Shown: one piece after another, positions 37,132-46,216 of the stretch | How the letters are laid out: each line of letters starts with the position of its first letter | Numbering within the stretch: the first letter of the stretch is position 1 | DNA from: Psychrobacter sp. LV10R520-6 | GTDB taxonomy: Bacteria > Pseudomonadota > Gammaproteobacteria > Pseudomonadales > Moraxellaceae | DNA: 64,000 nucleotides | Assembly: GCF_900182925.1 (NCBI RefSeq) | Contig: NZ_LT900024.1 | Coordinates: forward strand, 1,612,001-1,676,000 | Reading direction: 5' to 3' | Position numbers and translations under genes: made by a program | Notes under the pieces: generated by a model | The model's input: only the letters and a program-made list of their open reading frames with translations | What the model was told of the DNA's origin: nothing | The model's database searches: none

Positions 37132-38196
37132 ATGAGACATTTTTATTTAGACTTTATCTTCACGGCTATTGCCTTAATGGTGGCAGCGTGGTGGGGATAT
37201 TCACACGGTGGTATGGGCGGGATGATATCCACGCTGTCGATTACCGCTATTTTGGCCGTCATGGAAATCTCGTTATCGTTCGATAACGCAGTGGTCAACG
37301 CCTCAGTACTTAAAGGCTGGGACGAATTTTGGAAAATGATTTTCTTAACCGTCGGTATTTTGATTGCGGTGTTTGGTATGCGCTTGGTCTTCCCTATCGT
37401 TATCGTCGCGGTTACCGCTGACCTTGGTATGATGGAAGTTATCAACTTGGCGTTAAACGATCCAAAAGAATATTCAGCAAGATTAATGGCCCATCATGCT
37501 GAGATTTCTGCCTTTGGTGGCATGTTCTTATTATTAGTATTCTTAAACTTCGTGTTCGATGACAAAGACGTCCATTGGTTTGACTGGCTGGAGAGCCGCC
37601 TAGCCAAGCTTGGAAAAGTCAATGCCATGAGCGTGTTTGTGGCGTTGGCTGTTTTGATGGTTTCCCTAACATGGGTTCGCGCGGATCAGTCTGCTGCGGT
37701 GTTAGTAGCAGGTGTCTGGGGTATCTTAATCTACTTAGGCGTACAAGTAGTCTCAGGTATGCTAGAAGGTGACCTTGAAGAAGAGCTAGAAAGCGAAGGC
37801 AGCAACTCTGGAGCGGCAGGTAGTGCCATCATGAAAGGTGGTATTATTGGCTTCTTATATCTTGAAGTGCTTGATGCCTCATTCAGCTTTGACGGTGTGA
37901 TTGGTGCATTCGCGATTACTAATGATGTCATCGTCATTATGCTAGGCCTCGCCATTGGTGCAATGTTTGTGCGTTCTATGACTATCTTTTTGGTGGATAA
38001 AGGCACGCTTGATGAGTTTATTTACCTTGAACATGGCGCGCATTATGCGATTGGCGCGCTTGCCGTTATCATGCTATTGTCCATGAAGTTCCATGTGCCA
38101 GAGCTGATTACGGGTCTTATCGGTATTGCCTTCATTGGTTGGGCATTGCTTGCCTCACTTAAGCATCGTAAACAAGAAGCCAAAAAAGTCAGTTAA
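37132..38196 (+). CDS. DUF475/TerC-family integral membrane protein
   Basis: A 354-residue membrane protein with about eight hydrophobic segments. Intramembrane acidic motifs MEISLSFDNAVVNA (Glu45, Asp51, Asn52) and LEVLDASFSFDGVIGAFAI (Glu245, Asp248, Asp254) are the paired metal-site motifs of the TerC superfamily. The overall length and AVVNA wording fit the DUF475 branch found in ter clusters. TerC-type proteins are thought to export or sense divalent metal (Mn2+) and anchor the Ter complex. The frame extends to a TTG at 37084, but the ATG at 37132 has AGGAT 7 bases upstream and fits the family start. A long acidic cytoplasmic loop (about 211-228) is unusual. Confidence 0.88.
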   Translation: MRHFYLDFIFTAIALMVAAWWGYSHGGMGGMISTLSITAILAVMEISLSFDNAVVNASVLKGWDEFWKMIFLTVGILIAVFGMRLVFPIVIVAVTADLGMMEVINLALNDPKEYSARLMAHHAEISAFGGMFLLLVFLNFVFDDKDVHWFDWLESRLAKLGKVNAMSVFVALAVLMVSLTWVRADQSAAVLVAGVWGILIYLGVQVVSGMLEGDLEEELESEGSNSGAAGSAIMKGGIIGFLYLEVLDASFSFDGVIGAFAITNDVIVIMLGLAIGAMFVRSMTIFLVDKGTLDEFIYLEHGAHYAIGALAVIMLLSMKFHVPELITGLIGIAFIGWALLASLKHRKQEAKKVS

Positions 38197-38255
38197 TGAC
38201 GGGATGACCATCTCGGCTCTATACAATTGGCTTTAACGTAGCATTTTACTGTTCG

Positions 38256-38292
38256 CAGGTTATATCAAACATCTTGGTATAACCTGTTTTTT
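38256..38292 (+). terminator. Terminator after the TerC-type gene
   Basis: CAGGTTATA and TATAACCTG form a perfect 9-bp stem with a 13-base loop, followed by TTTTTT. Confidence 0.82.
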
Positions 38293-38697
38293 ATTTGACA
38301 GGTGGCTTTTTAGTATTTTTTGCTCTTATACCATTATCTAACCATCCAATAGTTCATCACGCTTTCTCACCTACTATTTATACACACGACTCAACTTATT
38401 TTTTAATAACAATATCTTATCTACTGTTGTCAGACGTGTAAAAGAAGTATCAGACAGACAGGGTTACTATGTCCCTTCGTAAGCATGTAAAGTAAGCTCA
38501 CAAAATACGCCTTGCTTAGTGACGATGTGCTTAGTATAGTAAAACGTAACGATATGCAGGACGCAGCGTGCCAGTAGCAACATCGATATGTTGTGCTAGC
38601 GAGCTTAATATGACACAGTGCTGTGTTATTTTTAGTTCATATTTTATGGACGAGTCAATCAATTCATCTCTCAATTACTAATAAAAAGGACAATTAC
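38293..38697. other. Gap before second terD
   Basis: About 400 bases with no gene. The long frame starting at 38623 only extends the terD gene artificially. The promoter of terD2 should lie here; no consensus match was clear. Confidence 0.35.
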
Positions 38698-39273
38698 ATG
38701 GCTATTAGCTTAACGAAAGGCGGCAACGTAAACTTATCAAAAGAAGCACCAGGCTTAACCAATATTACGGTAGGTCTTGGCTGGGATCCACGCGCGACTG
38801 ATGGTCAAGATTTTGACTTAGATGCCATTGGTTTTTTGGTTGATGAATCAGGCAAAGTCCGTAACGATCAAGACTTTATCTTCTTTAATAACCTAAAATC
38901 AGATAACGGCGCGGTCGAGCACACCGGTGATAACCGTACCGGCGAAGGCGACGGCGATGATGAAGCGATTAAAGTGAATCTAGCTAACATTCCAGCTGAC
39001 GTTAGTAAAATAGCGCTCTGTGCTATTATCTATGAAGGCCAAGGCCGCAACCAAAACTTCGGTCAAGTTGGCGACGCTTATATCCGTGTCGTTAACGACA
39101 CTGGCGCTGCTGAAATTGCTCGTTATGACCTATCAGAAGATGGTAGCACTGAAATCGCTATGATTTTTGGTGAGTTATATCGTCATAACAGTGACTGGAA
39201 ATTCCGTGCCGTTGGCCAAGGCTTCAGTGGTGGTCTAGGTCCATTAGCAGGTTCTTATGGTGTTAATGTTTAA
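38698..39273 (+). CDS. terD: TerD-family calcium-binding stress protein (second copy)
   Basis: A 191-residue TerD paralogue, the same length as the first copy and sharing the metal loop [28 protein letters not shown] and a [23 protein letters not shown] ending. It begins [15 protein letters not shown]. It probably arose by local duplication and may form mixed assemblies with the other TerD proteins. The ATG at 38698 (AAAAGGA 7 bases upstream) is the true start; the 25-residue upstream extension is not family-like. A hairpin lies between this gene and the AIM24 gene, allowing partial read-through. Confidence 0.93.
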   Translation: MAISLTKGGNVNLSKEAPGLTNITVGLGWDPRATDGQDFDLDAIGFLVDESGKVRNDQDFIFFNNLKSDNGAVEHTGDNRTGEGDGDDEAIKVNLANIPADVSKIALCAIIYEGQGRNQNFGQVGDAYIRVVNDTGAAEIARYDLSEDGSTEIAMIFGELYRHNSDWKFRAVGQGFSGGLGPLAGSYGVNV

Positions 39274-39337
39274 GTTAAAACTTAACCCAAGTATCTAACA
39301 CATAAAGGTGTCAATCAGACAACTGGTTGTACCTTAT

Positions 39338-39376
39338 AAGCTATCAAGTGTGACTTTTTAATCACATTTGATGGCT
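39338..39376 (+). terminator. Hairpin between terD2 and the AIM24 gene
   Basis: AGCTATCAAGTGTGA pairs with TCACATTTGATGGCT (two G-U) around CTTTTTAA. The tail TTTAAAATTAA is a weak T-run, suggesting a processing site or leaky terminator. Confidence 0.5.
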
Positions 39377-39466
39377 TTAAAATTAATAAACTACCGAAAA
39401 ATTATATTTCAGACACAGACATCGCGAAAAATAGATATTAAAGAATAAAAATAAGGACTTATACTC

Positions 39467-40219
39467 ATGGCCGCCACCTTTAGCTTGATAGGCACGATTG
39501 AACCTTTTTTGCATTGCAACCTTAAAAAGGGCGATTCAATATATTGCGAAGCCAATGCGATGGTAATGCTAGAGTCTAACCTTGAGCTCAAAGGTAAGCT
39601 ACAAGGTGGGTTGGTACAATCATTGATGCGGCGTTTTGCCAATGATGAATCCCTGTTTCAGCAACAGATCGAAGCGGTCAATGGCGAAGGCGATTGTCTA
39701 CTTGCGCCAACACTCGATGGCGATATGCAAATCATCGATGTCGGCACGCGGCAATATACCTTAAGTGATGGTGCATTTGTCGCGGCGCAAACTGGGGTCG
39801 ATATCAAAGCCAGTATTCAGCGTAATTTAGGCGGTGCCGTATTTGGTGATACTGGAGGCTTTATGGTGATGCAAACCCAAGGTAATGGCCAAGTGGTGGT
39901 ATCAGGCTTTGGCTCACTGTTCGAGATTGAGGTGACTCCCGGTAAAGACGTTATCATTGATAATGGTCATGTGGTTTGCTGGGACTCGCGTCTCGAATAT
40001 AACCTATCGGTCGCAACCAGTAAGAAAAAAGGCTTCATGGGTAATATTATCAATTCCGTTACTAGTGGCGAAGGCATGGTCTTAAACTTCTCTGGCACTG
40101 GTAAAGTTATTATCTGTTCGCGCAATCGTGAAAGCTATCAAGGCTGGCTACAAAGTATCCTAGGCTCAAACTCAGGGGGCCGCGGCGGTAGCAATGGCTT
40201 TTTAGGAAATATTTTATAG
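39467..40219 (+). CDS. AIM24/TIGR00266 family protein in ter cluster
   Basis: A 250-residue soluble protein with a repeated beta-sheet pattern typical of AIM24 (TIGR00266): LHCNLKKGDSIYCEANAMVM near the start, then GGFMVMQTQGNGQVVVSGFG and FEIEVTPGKDVIIDNGHVVC in the centre. The C-terminus ends in a Gly/Ser/Asn-rich tail (GSNSGGRGGSNGFLGNIL) that echoes the Gly-rich insert of the next TerD protein. AIM24 proteins are recurrent neighbours of ter genes; biochemical function is unknown, possibly a scaffold. AAGGA precedes the ATG, and 89 bases separate it from the third terD. Confidence 0.82.
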   Translation: MAATFSLIGTIEPFLHCNLKKGDSIYCEANAMVMLESNLELKGKLQGGLVQSLMRRFANDESLFQQQIEAVNGEGDCLLAPTLDGDMQIIDVGTRQYTLSDGAFVAAQTGVDIKASIQRNLGGAVFGDTGGFMVMQTQGNGQVVVSGFGSLFEIEVTPGKDVIIDNGHVVCWDSRLEYNLSVATSKKKGFMGNIINSVTSGEGMVLNFSGTGKVIICSRNRESYQGWLQSILGSNSGGRGGSNGFLGNIL

Positions 40220-40308
40220 ACCATATTTTTAGATGGTAACAATAGTCAATTCTATAAACATCAATTTTTATTCATCGCTTTATTAATAAATAATAAAAGG
40301 ATTATCGT

Positions 40309-40917
40309 ATGGCAATCAGTCTACAAAAGGGACAAAAAATATCCTTAAGTAAAGAAGCGGGTGGTACGCTCACTCAAGTTAAGTTAGGTTTAGGTTGGGA
40401 TGTTGCACAAGCACCACAAGATAAAAAAGGCGGCTTCTTAGGTAAGTTATTCGGTGGCGGTAGTGGCGGCGATTCTATTGACTTGGATGCATCATGCATT
40501 ATGTTCGATAGCAATAAACAGCCAGTCGATGCCATTTGGTTCAGTCAGCTGAAGTCAAAAGATGGCAGTATTGTCCATACTGGTGATAACCGTACCGGTG
40601 ACGGTGAAGGCGACGATGAAGTGATTAATGTTGATCTCTCGAAAGTACCTGCTAGTGTAGTATCACTGGTATTTACGGTCAATAGCTTCACTGGTCAGAC
40701 CTTTGAAACCGTAGAAAATGCGTTTTGCCGCATCGTGAATGCCGATAATAACACTGAAGTGGCACGTTATAACTTATCATCACAAGGCACTCATACGGCA
40801 ATGATTATGGCAAAAGTTTATCGCCATAATGATGAGTGGAAAATGCACGCTATCGGCGAAACAGCTTCTGGTCGCACCTTTCATGATTTGATGCCTGCTA
40901 TCACACCGCATGCTTAG
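40309..40917 (+). CDS. TerD-family protein with glycine-rich insert (TerZ-like)
   Basis: A 202-residue TerD domain protein. It starts MAISLQKGQKISLSKEAGG and has GLGWDV, then an insertion DKKGGFLGKLFGGGSGGDS (about 38-56) before SIDLDAS, a feature seen in TerZ-type members. The acidic metal loop GDNRTGDGEGDDE is intact, and AKVYRHNDEWKMHAIGE ends the domain. The insert resembles the KKGLLGDLFKQHKAGG insert in the TerA-like gene opposite, suggesting a shared docking surface. AAGGA lies before the ATG. A strong bidirectional terminator follows. Confidence 0.9.
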   Translation: MAISLQKGQKISLSKEAGGTLTQVKLGLGWDVAQAPQDKKGGFLGKLFGGGSGGDSIDLDASCIMFDSNKQPVDAIWFSQLKSKDGSIVHTGDNRTGDGEGDDEVINVDLSKVPASVVSLVFTVNSFTGQTFETVENAFCRIVNADNNTEVARYNLSSQGTHTAMIMAKVYRHNDEWKMHAIGETASGRTFHDLMPAITPHA

Positions 40918-40961
40918 TTAGTTAAGATTTTGGGTAATTTAGAATTACTCAGTTAAAAACC

Positions 40962-41005
40962 AATCAGCCCCTCTATTATTTTATAATGGAGGGGCTGATT
41001 TTTTT
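40962..41005. terminator. Strong bidirectional terminator between terZ-like and terA-like genes
   Basis: AATCAGCCCCTCTATTAT (40962-40979) and ATAATGGAGGGGCTGATT (40983-41000) form an 18-bp stem with one G-U and a 3-base loop, ending in TTTTTTT. It separates convergent genes. Confidence 0.92.
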
Positions 41006-41030
41006 AATTTTATGGTTAACCTTAAGATTT

Positions 41031-42347
41031 TTATTTACGGCCACGTTTCCAGCTAAAGCCCCAATCAAAGGCTTTATCCATTTCTTGATGACCTTTAAAG
41101 TACTGATTGATACGCTCAACGTTAATACTGCCTTGTTGATTGACCAAACGCGCAATCGCGCACATTGGCAGATTGCCCGCGCCTTCTGTCAATCGAGTCT
41201 CAATCGGTGGCTGGTCAGGCGCATGAATAGTTACTACCCCGTCCGTTTGCCCCCAATTGGGTGCGCCCTCATAGATGAAAGCAAAAATAAACACTTCCTC
41301 AATCTGTGACCACTGCTGACCATTGATATCAAGCCACTCACCGCCAGTGGTTTGTCCGGTTCTATCGTCAGCACGTAAGCAAACGTAAGGCTCAGACTGC
41401 AGACTACCGAAGCGATTGCCTAATGCTTGAATAAGGGTTTTTTCACCGTTTTTGAGATGAATCATCGCCCCAACATCGAGGTCAATTCCGCCAGCCTTAT
41501 GTTGCTTAAACAAATCCCCTAATAGACCTTTTTTGGGTGCTTGCTTGTCAGTATTTGGACGCTGGTTCCAGTTAAGATTAATAGATATTTTACCGAAATC
41601 ATCACGCTTGCTTAGGTTGATGCTGGATTGGTTCTTGGTTAAAGTGATTTTACTCAGATTGATAGACGGTTTTGCAGGCGCATTATTGGCAGGAATCGGT
41701 GGTGGAGTGCTGGTTTGATTCGATTGACCTGAACTCCCTGCTCTTTGAGTATTGATCGGCTTCTGCGTATTGATAGAAGATGACGGGTTGTTGGTTGAAG
41801 CATTGTTGGTTGAGGAAGGGTTAGCTGGTGACTGGGCTTGAGCCGGAACCTCATCGGCAATCTCAACGCCGAAGTGCTCGGATAAAGGCTTCAACCCGCC
41901 GTTAAAGCCTTGGGCAATGAAACGGAACTTCCAACTGCCCTGCCGACGATAACATTCTGCTAGGATAATCGCTTTTTCAGAACGACCAGTCGCGTTCAGC
42001 TGACAAGTGAGCAACACTTGGCTTCCTTGTAATACTTGGATATCGACATCACCAATTTGTGCTAGCGTCTGTCCACTAGAAAAGGCTAAGGCAATCTTAT
42101 CAATATTTGCCGGCTGCGTAGGCAAATTGATATCAAAAAATCCATCGCTATCATGACCGCGAAAGCTGACGCTACCATCATCACTACGTGTCTGACCATA
42201 AAAAATCATATCGCCATCACCACGTACTTTGCCCGCCGTGGTTACCTGATAAGCAGCGCAGTCAATAGAATTTTGACTCAAAATACGAATGCTAATATTA
42301 TCATTGGGTAGCGGCGCATTGGCACCGGCAATCAAAGTTTGACTCAT
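41031..42347 (-). CDS. terA: TerA-like protein, two TerD-type domains
   Basis: A 438-residue protein with two TerD-like domains joined by a disordered linker. Domain 1 (about 1-163) begins MSQTLIAGANAPLPNDNISI and includes GKVRGDGDMIFYGQTRSDDG, but its metal loop is replaced by FRGHDSDGFFD, so Ca2+ binding may be altered. The linker (about 166-228) is rich in Pro, Asn, Ser and Gln. Domain 2 (about 229-438) has SINLSKRDDFGKISINLNW, an insert KKGLLGDLFKQHKAGG and GIDLDVGA, then RADDRTGQTTGGEWLD. This matches TerA. It is transcribed against the rest of the cluster, with AAGGA 6 bases from its ATG. Confidence 0.87.
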   Translation of the reverse strand: MSQTLIAGANAPLPNDNISIRILSQNSIDCAAYQVTTAGKVRGDGDMIFYGQTRSDDGSVSFRGHDSDGFFDINLPTQPANIDKIALAFSSGQTLAQIGDVDIQVLQGSQVLLTCQLNATGRSEKAIILAECYRRQGSWKFRFIAQGFNGGLKPLSEHFGVEIADEVPAQAQSPANPSSTNNASTNNPSSSINTQKPINTQRAGSSGQSNQTSTPPPIPANNAPAKPSINLSKITLTKNQSSINLSKRDDFGKISINLNWNQRPNTDKQAPKKGLLGDLFKQHKAGGIDLDVGAMIHLKNGEKTLIQALGNRFGSLQSEPYVCLRADDRTGQTTGGEWLDINGQQWSQIEEVFIFAFIYEGAPNWGQTDGVVTIHAPDQPPIETRLTEGAGNLPMCAIARLVNQQGSINVERINQYFKGHQEMDKAFDWGFSWKRGRK

Positions 42348-42906
42348 AATATGTCCTTAAGATTAATTATAATTTGTTGTGTAAACTACCGTGTAAAAAG
42401 GCCGCGTAAAACAGTATCAAGCTGGCATACGTTTAAGTGCACAGTTTAAGTGACTTCTGACAGATTATCACTATTTTAGCTATCGCTATATAGTAGCATA
42501 AATGGGGCTGGGCGCTTAATTAGCACCCCTCTTTGAAAACAGTCATAAATAGCAGCAAGACCTTACAATCGATAGAACAAGACGACATAAATAATACGAC
42601 AGATCACCAGTCACAAATATCACTAAGCGTTGTTTTGTCACGAGTATTGATAACGCAGGCATTTATATATAGTGACATTTGTATATAATGGCTGTGGCGT
42701 AAATCAGATGGTATAAAATAAATAGTATTGCGGCGTGGTCGCAACTTACCAATACTGCTTTATCAAAATGTCTCTTATCAGAAATGTGGCTTGCCAATAG
42801 CGTATATTGCCAACAATGTTAATGATTCTACAATTACTACAACAGCATAATCACAATCTTGAATTACTCAACTCTGAATAAAGCCAACGATAGCGCTGAG
42901 AATATT
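42348..42906. other. Divergent regulatory gap between terA and the enzymatic module
   Basis: About 560 bases, AT-rich, between the divergent terA-like gene and the ATP-grasp gene. It must contain both promoters. I see no operator-like palindrome, terminator or RNA gene. The frame to a TTG at 42859 is unlikely to be used. Confidence 0.4.
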
Positions 42907-44136
42907 ATGGACAACCGTATTAACAATAACAGTAGTAATACTATAGTTAATAGTAGCAATCATACCGCGCCGCCAGCTGCTTGGTTGGCTGAGGGTCAGT
43001 CAAGCCAGCGCGATATGCTAGCAAGCTTACAAACATTAAAAACCAAAACTGCCACTCCGCTGTCCGTCATTGCCTCGCATCGGCAGAACCGCCCAGAAAT
43101 TTTTGAATTTGCTGATGAAGTCTACTGTGAGCCGACTGATAATATAAATTCTAGCGACACAGACCCTGATAGCATAGATCTTGACAATGCAGATTCTGAA
43201 AATATAGACTCTAACGACGATCAAACAGCAACTGAAATAACGGTACCACGTTGGCAGTTTGTGTTAGACCATGCCAAGCAGAATAACGTCAAAGTATTAC
43301 TTACGGGACGTAATGGTGCTGACTATGAAGCGCAACGCGAGGCGTTTAGCGCCGCTGGTATACGCTTATTAACAGGTGCTACCAGCGTATCAGCACTGGC
43401 AACGATTGATGATAAATTTGCCTTTATGCAACAATGTTACGCGTACGATATTCCGGTAGCAGAAAGCTGGCGCTTTGATAATACCGCGGAGCTTGAGGCT
43501 TTACTTACCGAACACGGTCATCAGCCGCTATGTGTAAAACCAGTCACTGGTATTTTTGCGCAAGGGTTTTGGCGACTTGATTCAGGTAAAGCAGCAGGTG
43601 AGCAGTACGATAGCTTTGAGCATCTATATTTCACCGAGGATAAAAAGATAAATATCGAGCAATTTATCAATGCCTATGCCAATAGCAATATGATACAAGC
43701 GCGTCCGATTCCAATGCTGCTGATGCCTTTCCTATCAGGCCAAGAATACTCCATCGATGTGGTCTGTGAATACGGCGAAGTGTTGGCGGCTATCACTCGC
43801 TACAAAACTGGCAAGGTTCAACATATCGGCTACGATGAGTTAGTTATGGACGTGGTTATCCCTTTGATTAAGACGTTTGGTTGTGATGGCATCGTTAGCG
43901 TGCAAACCAAGGCGGATGACGACGGTCAGCATCGCGTCCTTGAGATTAACAGTCGCCCCTCAGGTGGCATCGGCTACACCGCTCACAGCGGCGTGGACTT
44001 AACCCAAATAGGATTTGCCTACTGGCTTGGCCTGACAGACAAACCAAACTTAGCAGACATCACTCAGCAGATTATCCCGTGTCAGGTGCGCTCTATTATG
44101 ATGAGTGTAAAAATTGAGGAAGAATTTGTTGAGTAA
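42907..44136 (+). CDS. ATP-grasp enzyme of the ter-associated module
   Basis: A 409-residue ATP-grasp fold protein. After an N-terminal Rossmann-like part containing an acidic low-complexity insert (Asn/Asp/Ser-rich, about 80-115), the grasp domain shows QPLCVKPVTGIFAQGFWRLD, LMPFLSGQEYSIDVV and the metal-binding VLEINSRPSGGIGYT. Such enzymes ligate a carboxylate to an amine or thiol through an acyl phosphate. Its position beside ter genes and with two PRTases, an HAD phosphatase and a lyase marks it as part of the predicted Ter-linked biosynthetic pathway. The start at ATG 42907 has TGAG upstream; a TTG at 42859 would add 16 residues. Confidence 0.82.
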   Translation: MDNRINNNSSNTIVNSSNHTAPPAAWLAEGQSSQRDMLASLQTLKTKTATPLSVIASHRQNRPEIFEFADEVYCEPTDNINSSDTDPDSIDLDNADSENIDSNDDQTATEITVPRWQFVLDHAKQNNVKVLLTGRNGADYEAQREAFSAAGIRLLTGATSVSALATIDDKFAFMQQCYAYDIPVAESWRFDNTAELEALLTEHGHQPLCVKPVTGIFAQGFWRLDSGKAAGEQYDSFEHLYFTEDKKINIEQFINAYANSNMIQARPIPMLLMPFLSGQEYSIDVVCEYGEVLAAITRYKTGKVQHIGYDELVMDVVIPLIKTFGCDGIVSVQTKADDDGQHRVLEINSRPSGGIGYTAHSGVDLTQIGFAYWLGLTDKPNLADITQQIIPCQVRSIMMSVKIEEEFVE

Positions 44137-44271
44137 AATACCGACCCAAACTCTTTATAAAACCTTTAGAATAAGTAAAAATAATCTTATATCAGCGATG
44201 ATGCTAAATATAATAGGTATTTAAGAACTTCTATCACCATACGGTATGAGATTGATGAAAGGGCGGACGGG

Positions 44272-44836
44272 ATGATGACAGCAGAGACTACGTTAGTTTT
44301 GGGAGCCAACACCGTTATCGCTCAAGCGCAGTGCACGGTTGCGTTTTCTGCTGCAGATCAGCTCAAATTTGGCCAACACCTTGGGCTCATCTGGTTGCCT
44401 TTAGATGACAATCGCAAAGTCGCGTGTAGTCCCGCCTATCTCCACGAACCAAAGACTGGGCGCGTCTCGATAATACCAACACGCCGAGCGCATGGCAGCT
44501 GGATTTAAAGACGCTATTCGCTATATGCAGTTCACTGCACCCATTCAACCCGGCTCTAGCGGCAGTCCCCTACTACCACCAACTGGCGAAGTCATCGGCA
44601 TGGTAACCTCCAGCCTCAATCATGAGCATGCACAAAACATGAACTATGCAGTGAAATCTCAGCTATTATCTGCCCTACTAACCAGCGCCGGAATCAGTCT
44701 TGCTGAATTAAGCAACTCAACCGCTGCTCAACATAACCAAAGTACTCTGCCGTCGATTTCGTCCAAGCCCTTATCTACCCCGCAATTAAGTAAGCAAAGC
44801 CGCGGGGCACTATGGCTGGTGGGCTGTCAAGGTTAG
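44272..44836 (+). pseudogene. Broken gene: TerD-like domain fused to trypsin-like protease remnant
   Basis: Three reading frames together spell one decayed gene. From the ATG at 44272 a TerD-like N-terminus runs LVLGANTVIAQAQC to LPLDDNRKVACSPAYLHEPK. Near 44450-44453, in an A-run, the sense shifts to another frame reading DWARLDNTNTPSAWQLDLKTL, typical TerD continuation, consistent with loss of one A. From about 44500 a third frame reads IRYMQFTAPIQPGSSGSPLL, the catalytic-serine segment of a trypsin-like (S1C) protease, up to residue end at 44836. Most of TerD and the His/Asp half of the protease are missing, so a frameshift and an internal deletion are both needed to explain it. Confidence 0.72.
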
Positions 44837-44917
44837 CAATAATAAAATTTAAAATCGTATAAAAATAATTACTCCAATAAAACAGTTACTTTAATAGAAA
44901 TACGTTAAGGAATATGA

Positions 44918-46174
44918 ATGCTTGATAAGCAACACAACACAACCATCACCTTACCCCGTGGCACACTTGAGCTGACCTACCAAACCAATAATGCCGCAGG
45001 TAATAATCATGGCACTTACCAACTCGATGACTTACTGGGTTTTGCTCAGCGCATCAATCCGAAACGGGCTTTTTTGTTTGTCTCAAAGGTTTTGGGTCGT
45101 CATATTCCGATTGCACCCCGTATTATGCGTCGTAGCTTTACCGATCTAGCCACTCTAGTACCTGACAGTTTACCTGAGCCTATTTTGGTCATCGGTATGG
45201 CAGAGACGGCGGTTGGGCTATCGGCAGGTGTGCATCAGGCGCTACAAACGCGCTATCCCAAGGCGTTACTGCTTAACTCTACTCGTCACGCGCAGCACGA
45301 TGACAGTAGCATGGACACCTTGCTGACGACCTTTAGCGAAGACCACAGTCACGCCAGCCAGCATTTGATCTATCAGAGTAGCGATCACGTTACCCAAGCA
45401 CAGTTGCGTGCGAGTAAAACCTTGATCATGGTCGATGATGAAGCTTCAACAGGCAATACGTGCATGAATGTGGTCAGTGCCTTACGTAATGCAGGACTCA
45501 CACAATTAGAACAGGTCCATTTGACGACATTAGTAGATTGGTCATTGGGTCAAGCTGGTATGGACGACACCCTGGCTGAACGCCTGCCAGATATCGACTT
45601 TTCTCGTCATCATTTGTTAGCTGGTGCATGGCAATGGACGGATGCGCCCAACCCTGAACCCATTACCATGCCATCGGTCGACAGTACCGCTGCGGGCAGC
45701 CAGCCACTAGGTCATACTGGCAATTGGGGACGCTTCCCAACCCTCGATAGCACAGATGGCTTTGCTGATTATTTGGCGCAGTTCCAACAGAGATTTACAC
45801 GTTTTCAAGAGCAAGCGGCATTCGCTAGTACCAATTTGCCAAAAAGAATCTTAGTGTTAGGCAGTAATGAGTTTGTTTGGTTGCCGTTCTTATTGGCTGA
45901 ATGGTTAGAAAGGCAAGCGCAAGGCCAGAATGCTGAAGGGACATCTATCGTCAAATTTAGCGCATTAACGCGTTCACCAATAGCCACAGGTGCTGCGATT
46001 ACTACGATGCTGAGCTTTACCGATAATTACGGGCTTGGTATGACTAACTTTGTTTATAACGTCAATCCTGATGACTGGGATTTGATTGTACTGTGCGTGG
46101 AAACATCCGCTGATAGTGTTGATGAGATTTGGAGAGGTTTAGATAATGTATTGATCGTGAGTCCTACGCTTTAA
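44918..46174 (+). CDS. Phosphoribosyltransferase-like protein with TRSP-type C-terminus
   Basis: A 418-residue enzyme. The first ~210 residues form a type I PRTase fold: HIPIAPRIMRRSFTDLA near the start, VIGMAETAVGLSAGVHQ, and the PRPP loop LIMVDDEASTGNTCMN (VDDEASTGNT at 172-181), a variant of the usual DDxxTTG. After an Ala/Pro-rich linker (about 225-265) comes a C-terminal domain with LVLGSNEFVWLPFLLA and FTDNYGLGMTNFVYNV, resembling the TRSP domain that accompanies PRTase_2 in ter clusters. Predicted to attach or remove phosphoribose on a nucleoside-like intermediate. AAGGA is 7 bases before the ATG. Confidence 0.82.
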   Translation: MLDKQHNTTITLPRGTLELTYQTNNAAGNNHGTYQLDDLLGFAQRINPKRAFLFVSKVLGRHIPIAPRIMRRSFTDLATLVPDSLPEPILVIGMAETAVGLSAGVHQALQTRYPKALLLNSTRHAQHDDSSMDTLLTTFSEDHSHASQHLIYQSSDHVTQAQLRASKTLIMVDDEASTGNTCMNVVSALRNAGLTQLEQVHLTTLVDWSLGQAGMDDTLAERLPDIDFSRHHLLAGAWQWTDAPNPEPITMPSVDSTAAGSQPLGHTGNWGRFPTLDSTDGFADYLAQFQQRFTRFQEQAAFASTNLPKRILVLGSNEFVWLPFLLAEWLERQAQGQNAEGTSIVKFSALTRSPIATGAAITTMLSFTDNYGLGMTNFVYNVNPDDWDLIVLCVETSADSVDEIWRGLDNVLIVSPTL

Positions 46175-46216
46175 ATTGCTTTATACCATTAAAATACATC
46201 GCCTACGGATTGCTCT

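Noticed and set aside
44492..44836. Independent small trypsin-like gene
   Set aside because: It has only the serine segment, lacks the His and Asp parts, has no ribosome binding site and is preceded by TerD-like sequence in other frames, which fits a pseudogene better.
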